Shown one piece after another: positions 1 to 10,186 of a DNA stretch of 64,000 bases; within the stretch, counting starts at the first letter, position 1, and each line of letters starts with the position of its first letter. Origin of the DNA: Pollenia angustigena (taxonomy: Eukaryota > Arthropoda > Insecta > Diptera > Polleniidae); contig OV884058.1 of NCBI GenBank assembly GCA_930367215.1, forward strand, positions 201,146,208 through 201,210,207, read 5' to 3'. Made by a program: the position numbers and the translations under genes. The notes below the pieces were generated by a model. The model searched no databases. It worked only from the letters and a program-made list of their open reading frames with translations, and had not been told where the DNA came from.

Positions 1-579
1 CAAAATTTATAAGTTTGTTCAGCGATCGCAAAAAGTCGCAGAATTTTTTTACATAAAATGAAAGAAAACATTCCAAACTTTCATTTAGTAGTACTACCAA
101 CACGGAGGTAGACCGAGCTAACTTATTTTTTTTCTAATGAAAACTGCAAATGCTAAATTTTTTGGAGTAATTTTGATTTGCTCAGATCTCTTAAACTATA
201 TATGTAATTTAAATAATTTTTCTTTCATATTAAATTTAAAATACTATATTTTAATAACAGTGCTCTAAATCTATTGGTAGTTAAACCATATTTATTGTAT
301 AAACAACTGAAATGTAGTAAAATTTTCATCAGTTTTCGTTGTATAATATTTAGATAACTTTACCACACTTTTTTTTATACAAAATTTTATTTTTTTCGAA
401 AACAAATCATGGTTTTCTTCTAATGAAACAGTTCTCTACAGAATTGCATCATTACATTTCTAAAAAATAACTGTAAAAAATTGGACTTTTTGCCAAAAAA
501 ATACCACTGTGCGGCGTGTTACCCCTCTTCAAAATATTGAAGGATCTTCTTTTTATTATTATTATTTTTTTTTTCTTTT
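1..579. other. AT-rich sequence, no gene seen
   Basis: I see no reading frame of note, no RNA gene and no repeat end that I can place. Homopolymer A and T tracts are common. The next bases begin a degenerate LTR-like repeat that occurs again at 42688-43340, so this stretch may be the outer part of an old retroelement. Confidence 0.5.
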
Positions 580-729
580 TGGGTGCTTATTTCTAAGCAC
601 TCCAAAAATATGGCAGGATCGCCATGTAAATAAAACAAATTGTTTTTCCTTGGTTTATTATTTCTTTGCAAGAGCTGCTAGGTGTTAAGCAAAGAATCAC
701 TTTATTAATTAAAATCGAACTTTATTTAT
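580..729. repeat. LTR-like repeat, left piece, copy 1
   Basis: This piece matches 42688-42810: both share the block GGCAGGATCGCCAT followed by a rtaaataaaa stretch and a run ending in cgaacttTATTTAT or gaacttAATTTAT. The repeat is cut at 729 by the transposon at 730-3582 and resumes at 3583 with agtac, exactly as in the uninterrupted copy. I infer a decayed LTR or LTR-flanking sequence of a gypsy-type element, because the second copy lies next to gypsy leader ORFs. The family is not identified. Confidence 0.55.
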
Positions 730-742
730 GGGTGTTTCCATA

Positions 743-3274
743 GTAACGGTCGTGACAGGTTTACACGAAATTTCGTAATAAAACTTTAACCTGAAATACA
801 ATGTCAAAATGATTTGTTGATTTTAAAAATATAAAATTTCAACCCCTAAAAGCAATAAGAATCATTGCATAGAAACTGCATTTTAAGGTTTTTTTAGATC
901 AATGAAAAGGTAACGGTCGTGACATTACAAATGAGCTGTTTTTGAATGTTCGGTCTTAGCAACTCAGATTGTAAAATTTTCCAAGGAATGCGTTAAATAA
1001 AAATTCTTATTAAATTCTTTGCAGTGTTTTGTGTAAGAAAACTCTACTTTTGTGTGAAAATGATGTAGCCAAATAAAAAAAAATAACTTTGAAAAGGTAA
1101 CGGTTGTGACAAAAAAAAGTAACGGTCGTGACAGCATAAAAAATAAAACGGATTTGTTTTTGTAGTCGTATATTTAACAGTATCAAAATGATTACATGGA
1201 AGTTTATGGTTATCTTAGAGAAGGCAGCAATGTTTTAAAGCTCGATTTCGTTTTTATTAATTTTCAGTTGAAGAATATACACCATTATACTCCAGACGTT
1301 AAGGCTGCTCATTTTTAGCGCCGAAACTCCAGTTATTCCACAAAGCAAACAGTTAAAGCCAGCATTTTGAAAAATGTGCATCTTCTGGATGTTTTTGATT
1401 GCTTTAAGATGTTCCCATCTTTTTTTTAAACAGCCTGTATTTTGCTTTATTTGGTTCTTACCGCAATACAAAACAGTCACTCCATCCAACTTTTTATTTT
1501 GAACAAAAAAATTGAAAGCTTCTGCTGGAGTATTAATTTTAGCTTGGCGAGACATGATTGCTGTCCATAAAGACCTTTTGATAGTGGCTCCAATTCCATC
1601 CACAGCGCCTTTGCCATGTCCAGATGCAAAAAACGACCATTTCATATTTACACCGAAGTCTTCCTTTGCAAAACATAAGTTAAATAGATTGAACCTATTT
1701 TTGAATTGAGCAGCACATCCATCCGAAAACACGTGTGCAGTATTAATTTCAGTTTTCGTTTTGAGGTGTTCAACAATCATTTTCAAAAAGTACCACACAC
1801 TTTCTTTATTGTGCGTCAAGTCATCACTTATGATTGCATAAGAATATGATTTCAGGACCAATTCAGTTTTCAGCCAAGCACAGGCTGTAAACACAGTTGC
1901 TTGAGCTTGGTTCCAGTGTGCGCTTTGCACTTCGTCCTGCGAAATCAACGTGAAATTTTCCGCGAAATCTATCTGAACGACCGCTTCATTTGATTCAATC
2001 CGCTCCTTAGCCTCGCGAAATTGATCGCTCTGTGTTCGGTGCACATAAAAATGTTGCTTAAATCTTTGGAGTTTGCTTTCGAATGTTTGAAGTAAAACTT
2101 GAAAAGTGCCTTCCTCCTCGCTTATTTGAGTATGATGTTCATTTTTGGTCCATTGTTTCCAACGCACAGTTGCATCTGAACTATAATTCAATGGCAATAT
2201 ATCAAAAATTGTGTCGCAGTTCTTGCAACTGCTAGTCATGCAAGCCTCATTTGTTGTGTCACAGCAAAGTTCATTCATCAAATCCTTAGCAGATTTAGGC
2301 ACTGTAGAGACCACTTCAGAAACTGATTGAAGCAAAAATTCAAAGTTGGCGTGGTAAATACAGACGCACATGTTTGATGGAGTTTGTGAATTGAGGCGTA
2401 CATGTTTTGGCCGACTTGCGTAAAACAAAGACTTCCCAATTTTTATTTGTGCATTTTCTTCCTTAAAAAGCTGATAACATTCTCCAACCGTCATCACCAT
2501 ATACTTCAATTGCATTTGTACTCCGTTTATTAGTTTTGTGTCCTTTCGTCCTGGTGTTTGGTAGCTTACATCGTCCCTCAAAAAGAAGTTTTTGACTTTT
2601 TCTAACTCGGCATCAGATAGGCGATTAATTTTTCCGCTACGTCGCTTGGTGAAAATCAAATCCATTTTAGGACCAACTAGCTCAGAAGCAAGTCTTTTCA
2701 CAACTGCAATTTTCTTCGAGGGGCTGCTCGGTTGTTTGACCTTAACTTTTGTTACTGCCTTTTTAAGTGAACGATCGGACTTAAAGCTTCCTATATTTGA
2801 TGATGAGGCTGCAGCTTCAACAACTTTCTCCTTCCCTATGTTCTTTTTTTCACGACACTTCCTTTGACGTTCGCGATCAGTATTCCGATTGTGAGCAAGC
2901 ATTTCTTCACTCCATGACTCTTTTGCAGCCAGCCGCCGTTTTTTATTTCTTTCTCTTTCTTTTTTCAAATGAGCTTTGTATTTTACTGGATCTTCCTTCA
3001 ATCTCTTCCAATATCTTTGCATCTTGCTTTGGGAGTCCATGGTTTGTTAAGCTATAGTTAGTAAGAAAAAGTTGAACACCATTTTCAATAAGGTAACGGT
3101 CGTGACATTCTCAATAAATTAAAAAAAAATTGAAATGACTTCGAGCGCTTATTTTGCTACATGAAACTCTTTAACTTACTTACCTTGTCACCCTTAGCAA
3201 CTGTGTTTTTTTATAGCTTTAACAGTTTTCACAAAATTTAAACTTTTTTTATTTGCGTGGTCACGGTCGTGACA
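743..3274. repeat. Dispersed 15-bp motif GTAACGGTCGTGACA, six copies
   Basis: Copies lie at 743-757, 910-924, 1097-1111 (one change), 1119-1133, 3093-3107 and 3260-3274 (one change, GTCACGG). All are in the same orientation, all lie inside the 730-3582 transposon and all lie outside its gene. The unit is nearly palindromic around its centre. I know of no other motif this conserved in this AT-rich window. Likely role: binding sites for the transposase of the element, by analogy with subterminal repeats of other DNA transposons. Confidence 0.85.
1235..3040 (-). CDS. Putative DDD transposase (601 aa), intact
   Basis: This is the only gene of the 730-3582 element and is open over its whole length, so it may be functional. 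The first 100 residues are very rich in lysine and arginine (for example KKERERNKKRR), as in a DNA-binding or nuclear-entry region. A cysteine cluster lies near residues 255-280. The C-terminal half shows an RNase H-like triad: D in VQIDFAENF (about 356), D in VFSDGCAAQFKN (about 439) and D in GHGKGAVDGIG (about 481). Such SDG and HGKG blocks recur in unannotated proteins of insects and cnidarians, to my knowledge. The start methionine at 3040 is followed directly by the basic region, and only about 50 bp separate it from the nearest 15-bp repeat. No intron is needed. Confidence 0.75.
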   Translation of the reverse strand: MDSQSKMQRYWKRLKEDPVKYKAHLKKERERNKKRRLAAKESWSEEMLAHNRNTDRERQRKCREKKNIGKEKVVEAAASSSNIGSFKSDRSLKKAVTKVKVKQPSSPSKKIAVVKRLASELVGPKMDLIFTKRRSGKINRLSDAELEKVKNFFLRDDVSYQTPGRKDTKLINGVQMQLKYMVMTVGECYQLFKEENAQIKIGKSLFYASRPKHVRLNSQTPSNMCVCIYHANFEFLLQSVSEVVSTVPKSAKDLMNELCCDTTNEACMTSSCKNCDTIFDILPLNYSSDATVRWKQWTKNEHHTQISEEEGTFQVLLQTFESKLQRFKQHFYVHRTQSDQFREAKERIESNEAVVQIDFAENFTLISQDEVQSAHWNQAQATVFTACAWLKTELVLKSYSYAIISDDLTHNKESVWYFLKMIVEHLKTKTEINTAHVFSDGCAAQFKNRFNLFNLCFAKEDFGVNMKWSFFASGHGKGAVDGIGATIKRSLWTAIMSRQAKINTPAEAFNFFVQNKKLDGVTVLYCGKNQIKQNTGCLKKRWEHLKAIKNIQKMHIFQNAGFNCLLCGITGVSALKMSSLNVWSIMVYILQLKINKNEIEL

Positions 3275-3582
3275 CAAATTAGTGATTTTGAAAAATTTCT
3301 CAAAATTATAATTTGAAAGCTACACGTGCAAATTTTCTGCTGAACGTAGACAAAAGTAACAACTGTCAGCTGGTAATTGTTTTGATTGCTAACTACCGTT
3401 ATAAAGGGGGAAAAAGTGTATGATGCACCAAGTTAAAGTAGATTTTTTTACAAAAAAAAAAATAATCATACACCCCAGGATGTAATGGATACGTATATTT
3501 TCTATAACAAAAGAGCTAAAATGGGTCAATGTTGATAATTTTATTTTTTGCTTGCAAGGGGTCAACTTTCGTGGAATCACCC

Positions 3583-3905
3583 TTATAGTACTTAATTGCT
3601 GATTAAACAAATTTATATACAGTGGAAGACATAGCAAGGGACAGAGTACTTTTGGTTAGATTTGCAATGTGCGACACAACGATCAGTATACAGCAACAAG
3701 TGTGTTGAGTGTTTAATAATGCTTACAGTGGGTGTTATGTCAGTCTGACTGAACATTCTCAGCTTTGCTTACTGTAATCACCATAGTCGCTGTACAATGC
3801 ATATAGTACTGATCGTTGTGTAATATGATCTTCTTTTATATTTAAATAACCAAAAATATTCTTGTCGGCAATAACGCAAGCAATGAATGCTACGCATGCT
3901 ACACC
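3583..3905. repeat. LTR-like repeat, right piece, copy 1
   Basis: Continuation of the repeat interrupted at 729. It matches 42800-43330 in blocks such as acagtgg-aa-at-agc-a-ggacag, gttgAGTGTTTa-aatgcttacagt, ATTCTCAGCt--GCTTACTGTAA, GTCG-TGTACAATGCA and atgCTA-GCATGCTAC. After about 3905 the two copies diverge. Similarity is moderate, so this is old. Confidence 0.6.
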
Positions 3906-5212
3906 CCATCATCCTCAGCAACGCCGAAGTCCTCGTTTTCTTCAAGCATTGCAATAAAACTTTCTACGCACAACCTGTGCTCATGCAAAATAACTTCCTC
4001 AAATGTTGTTAAAAAATTTTTTTAAAATTATTTTATTGCACACATTTTTTAATTGTATCCGCTTGGCGTCCTACTTGTGAATGTTTCTCGTTTTTAAATT
4101 TCTAGTTGTTATTTCACAACATTTTACTTAATAGCTAGAGTGAAAGAGAAAACTATATTAAATTTCTCAATTCTATTCGGTTTACTTCATAACTAGAGAG
4201 AAAGAGAAAACTATATTAAATTTCTCAATGCTATTTGGTTTTCTTAATAACTAGAATGAAAGAGAAAACTATTTTAATTTTCTCAATGCTATTCGGTAAT
4301 TTGTACTGTATTGATTCTTATATATTTGGTATAAAGCGGCTCATACACTTGCAATAAAATTGTTCAATTTCACGCATTGTACAATTATATCGCCAATGTG
4401 TATGTGATATTCGAAGGTGACACAATATATTGGCAAAAATCAAAAGACTTTTGATTTTTATTGCACAACGAAAAGAAAGTGAAATGTGTTTGCAACATTG
4501 TACAATGCTGTTTATGTTATTCCTATAGGTTATGTTCATTTTTTTATTGAATGAATGAAACTAATGGGCGACTTATTGCATAATATAGGACAAAATGGAA
4601 ATAATATGGCGGATATCATATACAATAATATTGCAAGTGTATGGGCCGCTTAAGGAGATGTTTTATACTTTATTAAATTATTTAAGCTTAAGGTCACTTT
4701 TTAAAAAAATGAATTAAAATGTTTTTATTCGATATTTCGATTTCCGTTGGAAATCTTCTTCAGGAAATTAAAAAAAAAAAAAAAAAAAATGGAATATTGT
4801 ATAGAAGTTAAATTAAATAAAACTACAAATTGTGAGTGCTACTTTAGATCTAAACTTTATTTGCCAAAAAACATTCTTATAAACTAAAAATCAATAAAAT
4901 CGAATTTGATAGAAATTGTTTACATTAACAAAAATTTGTATTTCTTGATAGTGTTTACAATGAGAAAAATAATATTGTATTTCACAACAATGTTGTAATA
5001 GGGGAAATATTTACTTGTGTGGTATTTTTATAAAAATGCTTATTTCTACTTTTAGTTTATTGTGACCCACTTAAAAGTAATGCTTACATTTAATAAATGA
5101 ATTTTGTTCAATAGACTGTTGAACGCAGTTTATTGAACCTTCAAATGGAAAGAACGAAAGAAAGGGAAATCCAACAAAATAAAATAAAAGAAAAAATGTT
5201 TGTTACGTTAAC
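3906..5212. other. No gene; contains A20 tract and LTR of errantivirus
   Basis: No convincing coding sequence. A 20-base run of A at 4770-4789 follows ggaaatcttcttcaggaaatt. This could be the tail of a retroposed sequence or a simple tract. The right part, down from 5213 on the minus strand, should be the 3' LTR of the errantivirus-like element. It contains aataaa-type polyadenylation signals on the minus strand near 5115 and 5058. I could not fix where this LTR ends. Confidence 0.45.
4129..4302. repeat. Tandem repeat, three units of about 63 bp
   Basis: The unit runs aata-CTAGA-tGAAAGAGAAAACTAT, then tttctcaatgctatt-ggt. Three consecutive copies differ at a few positions, for example attc versus atgc in the middle. 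No coding potential. It lies in noncoding DNA between the LTR-like repeat and the errantivirus. Confidence 0.85.
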
Positions 5213-5248
5213 TCTTCCCCCTTCAAGACGATCGTCCCGATCATCAAG

Positions 5249-6827
5249 TTAAAAATAAGGAATTTGTGAGATTCTTGATATGGTGTAATTTTTGGGTTCA
5301 TTGATTTTGTCAGGAATATTTGAAATTGGTGAGACAACATGCAAATTGTAATTTTCAGAGTGATGATTCTTATTTTCGTGTCTTTTATTTATAAAGATAA
5401 AAATAATCACAACTATTACGACAATTGTCACTGAGTAACCTATTACATCGGACCATTTGCTTTGAAAATTCAAGAGTGCAATAGCATTAGTGTTGTTGAC
5501 ATGCATTTCTTTAACCAATTCTAAAGTAAGAGCATCTTCGATATAGGGATCTGCTACTCTTGGTTGCACCACTGGTGATAGAGGATTAAAAAAATGACTT
5601 CCGGTAAACTAAAATTTTTACCATTTACAGTTACCGTTTCGTTGTGAAATTTTATGAGATACGTACCATTTAGATTATAAGGTTCGTTGTCACCTATAGA
5701 AATGGTACCATTAAATTGGTTTAATAAAAGAGCGCCATGCAGAATTTCCTGCACCATAGGCAAGTGATAATTATTTGTAAGAGTACAATTGGCAGGTTTA
5801 CTCTGTATTAAATTTGGTAAGCATTTGGAGTTGCTAATGTTCTCGATCTCTTCGTTCTTGCATAGTGTGAACTTATTGAAACTTTTAAATTCTTTCTTAA
5901 TTCCATAAAATTCTTCTTTACATCTCAAAACCTTATTAAATTCTATCTTACTACTAGTTTGTTTAAATTTTACAGGAGTGATTATAAGATTATTACAGGG
6001 TTCTTTATTTGTTGTGGGAATACTTATAATATAAAGGAGAGAATTATGATTAGTGGCTATTTTAATTTCACAAAAATCGAAAAACTCCTCAATGTTTGAA
6101 TACGTACTTTCTTCGGTGTTCAAAATATTTTTTACCATTTCCATTTCGTTATTGGATAGTATAAATGAGTTCAGAACTCCTACCTACGCCCAATGCATAG
6201 CATATTGTAAATTAATAATTTCTTCCTTTATAATTTGCAATTTGTACTTTGATTTGTTTACTAAAGATTCTTCGGGGTTCATAAATCTATTGGATTTTAA
6301 AATTTCGTTAGTTCTATTTGTTATTTCATTTAGTTTTTCTAGAGTCATTCTGTTAATAACCACCTGTCGGTTGTTATTTTCTAAAGCGTTGTTTATTTTT
6401 TGTTCTATTATTTGGAAATCGCTATGGTCCGGATTACCGGCAACCCACTCCACGCGGAACCGATGAAATCTAGGGACCTTTTGTTTCTTGGTTTTAAGTA
6501 TTGCAAATGTTTTTTGATTTGACTTGTTTCATGGATAAGATAAGGATAGATAGGATTGGAAGCGCTCACATTCGTTCTTATAATGGTGTCGATACTGTCC
6601 ATCAATGTTTCGTAATTACTCAGGTCGACGACATGCATCAGTTTAACTGAACCCGATTGAATTCTAGCAAAACTTACATCAATTGCCACTATTTGCGACC
6701 TAGTGTAGTCCAATATCTTAACTTCACCCAGAATAATATTTATCAATAACAACAATAGAAGTGTTGTAATTATCATGTTGTTGTTGGTTTCTCTTGTTTT
6801 GCCTGTTGTGGCTTTTAGATTCTTCAA
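5249..6827 (-). pseudogene. env: env pseudogene (insect errantivirus, F-like)
   Basis: Four reading-frame pieces on the minus strand (about 6408-6827, 6184-6453, 5554-6144, 5249-5572) together cover an envelope gene. The first has a hydrophobic signal segment near its start and a basic RNKR cleavage site, followed by a glycine and tryptophan-containing fusion-peptide-like stretch. The last has a strongly hydrophobic valine and isoleucine-rich membrane anchor and a short basic tail. This matches env of errantiviruses, which is related to the baculovirus F fusion protein. At least three frame shifts or gaps break it, so no functional glycoprotein is expected. I describe the pieces only as they stand. 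Confidence 0.8.
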
Positions 6828-7459
6828 ATTCTCGCTCTCATAAAATTATTACAGTAACTGATTGTAGGTTATTAAATTCGTTTTCGGTACTGTTAAAATT
6901 GAATAAAAATATAGTTATTTTACGAATAAATTTATTTTTCAACATTTATGTTTGTTATTAAAAAAACAAACTACCAAAAAATAATGTTTTCCGTATTTTT
7001 TTTTGTTAATTTGTTTGATTTTTATCGGTTAAAATATATTTTTTAAAAGTAAAAACTATTCAATTTTAACGAATATGATGTTCAATAAATAAAAAACTTA
7101 GAAATTACTGAAAAAATCATTTGTTTTAAATGAAATGTAAATGATCCGTTTTTTAAATGAATTTTAATTTGTTTCAAATGAATTTTCGTTTGAATTTAAC
7201 TACATAATATTTTGAGTGCGGCTTTGGCTTTTAGTTGCTGTTGCCTTTGGATTCTTCAAATTTTCTGCTTTGGCTTTTAGCTTTTAGATTCTTCAAATTC
7301 TCTGCTTGTACAATTTGTAAATAGTTTCTTTTTCATACGCACATTTTTTAGTTTAAATTGTGTTTGTCAATGATGGTTTTTATTTCAGATTTTAATGTAA
7401 CTTTGTTTAATCTTTTAATTTTGTAGTTTCTCAAAAGTTTTAATTAAGTTTATTGTAGC
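6828..7459. other. Noncoding AT-rich gap between pol and env remnants
   Basis: About 630 bp with no reading frame. The phrase ttttagattcttcaaatt occurs near 6815, in diverged form near 7250, and again near 7290, which suggests a small duplication or an inserted sequence between direct repeats. I cannot name the insert. Confidence 0.4.
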
Positions 7460-8756
7460 TTATTTGAATTGTGTATTATCGGTTACGTTTATTAATGGAG
7501 TTGTATTATAACAATATACAAAAAATTTTAACCAATTATCCCAATTGGATTTGTCTGATGACACATAAGATCTTAAATACTCGTTGAATGTTCTGTGAGA
7601 TCTCTCAACAGTACCGAGCGTCTCATGATGATAGGCTGTAGAGTTTAATTTCTCTATCTTCATCAGTTTGCATAGCTCCGTTAGTACTTGATTTATATAT
7701 TCAGTACCTTGGTCCGTTACTATGGTGTTCATAGGACCATATATTAAAATAAAACCTTCCATAATTGCTTTCGCAACATTTCTAGCTGATTTATTTATAA
7801 TTGGGACAGCCACTAAGTATTTTGTTAAATCGCACATTATAGTCACTGCGTATTCATTCTGTGAATCTGGCCGAGGAAGAGGTCCTATAGTGTCGATTAT
7901 CACTCTTTGAAAAGCTTTTAAAGGAGTAGGAGTTAAAACGAAAGACTCCTTGCCTTTAACCGTGGTTTTGTTGGTTTGGCATTGAAGGCAATGTTTGACA
8001 TATTTGGCTATGTCTCTAGTCATGCCTTTCCAATGATATTGAAGTCTTATTTTTTTAATCATTCGAGATATGCCTGGATGTCCACCAGTAATGGGATCAT
8101 CATGATATTTACGCATAATTCTCAGTTTTTCAGAATCAGAAGAAACTTTAGTAAGTTTCGGAACGAGCACAGTAGTTAAATTAAAATCTTGCAAGATTAT
8201 ATTACCTTTACTTTTGAAGGTTTCAATATCTGTTCCTAGGTAAAATAGCATACTGTCATCTAGTGAGAGTAGAAACGTTGTTAGACTAATATTATTAGCT
8301 ATTTTTGCAAGCTTTAGAAAGAGGTGACCTAGGTCGACTTTTCTATTAATAATGAGGTCCGTCAACTTAAAATCGGAAAGAACTTGCTTTCCTTTATGGA
8401 TAATTAATTTATCCTTAGTAAAATACAATCTAGGTATTTTACGGTGCTCATGGGCATTTAAAGCCTCATAAATTTTTAAATTGTCTGATTCCGTAGGCGG
8501 TATAGAATTGTTATTTTTAATTGACCCGCCTGATTTAGTCTGAAGTCTGGTTGTAACCTTCAGAACTGTGTTAACTTCAATGTTCTTAATATCTTGGAAC
8601 TCTATGCGTGACAGCGCGTCTGCCACTGTATTTTCCTGACCCCTAATATACTCGACTACAAAGTCGTATTCCTCGAGGTCAAGTCTCATACGCGTGAGCT
8701 TTGAGGAGGGGTTCTTGTGCGACTGTTCTTGTTCAAAGACTTTTATTAATTAAACT
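7460..8756 (-). pseudogene. pol: pol fragment: RNase H end plus integrase (gypsy class)
   Basis: The frame opens upstream of the first methionine at 8689: residues KNPSSKLTR precede MRLDLEEYDF, and the RNase H C-terminal motif ADALSR follows. Next comes the HHCC zinc-binding region (HPG, then C-QC in HCLQCQTNK). The integrase core follows with D in VIIDTIGP, D in IVTDQGTEY and E in LGTVERSHR. The frame stops at 7460, short of a full integrase C-terminus. On the other side the element is cut near 8756 within RNase H. The surviving catalytic residues look intact, but the gene is incomplete at both ends. Confidence 0.85.
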
Positions 8757-8802
8757 GTACTTAAAATTACTTAAATCTAAGTACCTAAAAAATACACTAA
8801 AA

Positions 8803-9009
8803 GTGTTTTCTTTTCTACAAAAAATGTGACATTTTATTTTGAAAAAATGCAATTTGGAGTCTGTTTCTTAAACATTTTGCTCCCGAAAAGGGTGGCTTGT
8901 TTTATTCTAAAAAACTCACCCTTTTTTGGAAGCAACATTTTTATGAAACAGACACCAAATTTCATTTTTTTAAATAAAATGTCACACTTTTTTGTAGAGA
9001 AGAAAACAC
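8803..9009. mobile_element. Foldback MITE, 207 bp
   Basis: Two arms of about 95 bp are inverted copies of each other. Each arm starts GTGTTTTCTT-TCTACAAAAAA, continues with GTGACATTTTATTT and GTCTGTTTC, and ends near a central ttgttttattc. The arms are about 85 percent alike by eye. No coding sequence. It lies just beyond the broken edge of the errantivirus pol gene. I could not settle its target duplication. Confidence 0.8.
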
Positions 9010-9212
9010 CATAATACTAAGGCATTTATTTTATGAACAAAGAATCATAAATATGATCCTTTATTCAATGCCACTTACAATGCATTGTTGGGAATGTGCT
9101 TGTCAGCATATTCCCATCAATGTGTTTGGTGTGTGTGGACATTGTTGCTACAACAAAGTGTGCAGCTCGTGTTACATACAGAGGGTATGGTAACGACGAC
9201 TTCTCAAACACA

Positions 9213-9494
9213 CTACACTGGTGATCTGGTCTTATGGTGTTCCACTGGTATCAGTAGACTTGGCGAAGGGACAGGGCCCGACGTTTCATGCCTCGTTTGA
9301 ATCTCTACCAACCGGGCGAACTCCTCGTCGTTGTGCTCCATGCCAATAAATTTGACGCAACGCTTGCGCAGGTCCTCTACGGTACCGGACGAATCCAGCT
9401 GGAATTCGTTAAGATAAGACACCAATTCGTCACGTTTGCGGGTATACACCCATGAGTTCTTCAATACAAATTTTCCACCTTTAGCTGGTTCCAT
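9213..9494 (-). pseudogene. Gag-like N-terminal fragment (93 aa)
   Basis: A short frame whose residues 20-50 (KRDELVSYLNEF, GTVEDLRKRCVKFI) resemble the SAP-like opening domain found in some insect retrotransposon Gag proteins. It ends at 9213 without the later Gag domains, and no matching pol lies downstream. It is probably the 5' remnant of an LTR element. The assignment rests on this one motif. Confidence 0.45.
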
Positions 9495-10186
9495 TAGTAT
9501 TTATTTATTTTATTATCTTTTTTTCCCCCCTTTTTTCTCTTTTCTCTGACGGGGTATCACCCCAGTGTTAAAAAAGCCCATGACGTAATCGCTGATCTAA
9601 GCGATATTTAGTAGCCCTCAGTGATGACACCTTTGCTTATTACCTCCCTTAAATTTAGCATATACTTGTCATAGGCTGGTTAATCGGTGCGCACTCCCTT
9701 ACAATCAAAGCGACAATGTAGCCTTTCAAGCGCGCGCTTGAATAAAAAGTAAGGGACGATGTCATCTATTAACAATGAACTCTCGCGCTCTTGCACTCTC
9801 TCTATCCCCGATGCGCTTCTGCTTAAAATGTAATTGAATGTGTCACCTATGCTTGAAAAATAAGCGACGAAGTCATTAAGCGCCAGTACAATTGCATTCA
9901 CATTAAAAGCGGAGTTTAAAGGGAACTAAATGATACACCGATTAACACCTGCAAATTAGAATGCAATGCATGTAGATTATAGTCCAACTTACTTTTGTAC
10001 GTTAATGTTATGTTGTGGTACAGTATGCGAAATTTATTTAGCCGCATATTAAGAAGACATGAATTTTAGCGATGGCAAACAACTTAAATAAATGGAAACT
10101 AAAAACTCGTCCATATTTTAGAAAATGAATTAACATTATTAATTAGTTTATTATTAATTAATTATTAATAAACTATAAATTAATTA
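9495..10186. other. No confirmed gene; unidentified 73-aa frame
   Basis: On the minus strand 9680-9901 is an open frame of 73 codons. It remains partly open beyond its stop for a further 30 residues or so. I do not recognise it. It could be the leader of the gag-like fragment at 9213-9494, which lies downstream of it on the same strand. The rest is AT-rich, with poly-T and poly-C near 9520. Confidence 0.35.

Larger units (their letters stand above)
730..3582 (-). mobile_element. Complete DNA transposon, TTAT target site, Sola-like
   Basis: The ends are short imperfect inverted repeats, GGGTGTTTCCA on the left and GGGTGATTCCA when the right end is read on the other strand. Both sides carry TTAT (726-729 and 3583-3586), a 4-bp target duplication. 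The uninterrupted LTR-like copy near 42800 has a single aatttatagtac at the same point, an empty-site check. The element is 2853 bp and carries one gene on the minus strand plus six copies of a 15-bp motif outside it. A 4-bp duplication and a DDD-type transposase fit what is known of the Sola superfamily; that placement is inference from memory of family traits. Confidence 0.8.
5213..8756 (-). mobile_element. 5'-truncated errantivirus-like LTR element
   Basis: On the minus strand the order is RNase H end, integrase, a noncoding gap, env, a purine-rich tract, then a sequence starting AGTTAACGTAACA at 5213. That start resembles the AGTTA-type LTR start of errantiviruses. Gag, protease and most of reverse transcriptase are missing: homology stops near 8756 inside the RNase H region. 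Env carries several frame breaks. This is a dead, old copy. Confidence 0.8.

Noticed and set aside
4770..4789. A20 tract as the tail of a LINE insertion.
   Set aside because: No reverse transcriptase remnant, 5' part or target duplication could be found next to it.
6053..6466. A 137-codon plus-strand frame.
   Set aside because: It overlaps the env remnants on the other strand and is low-complexity; no features of its own.
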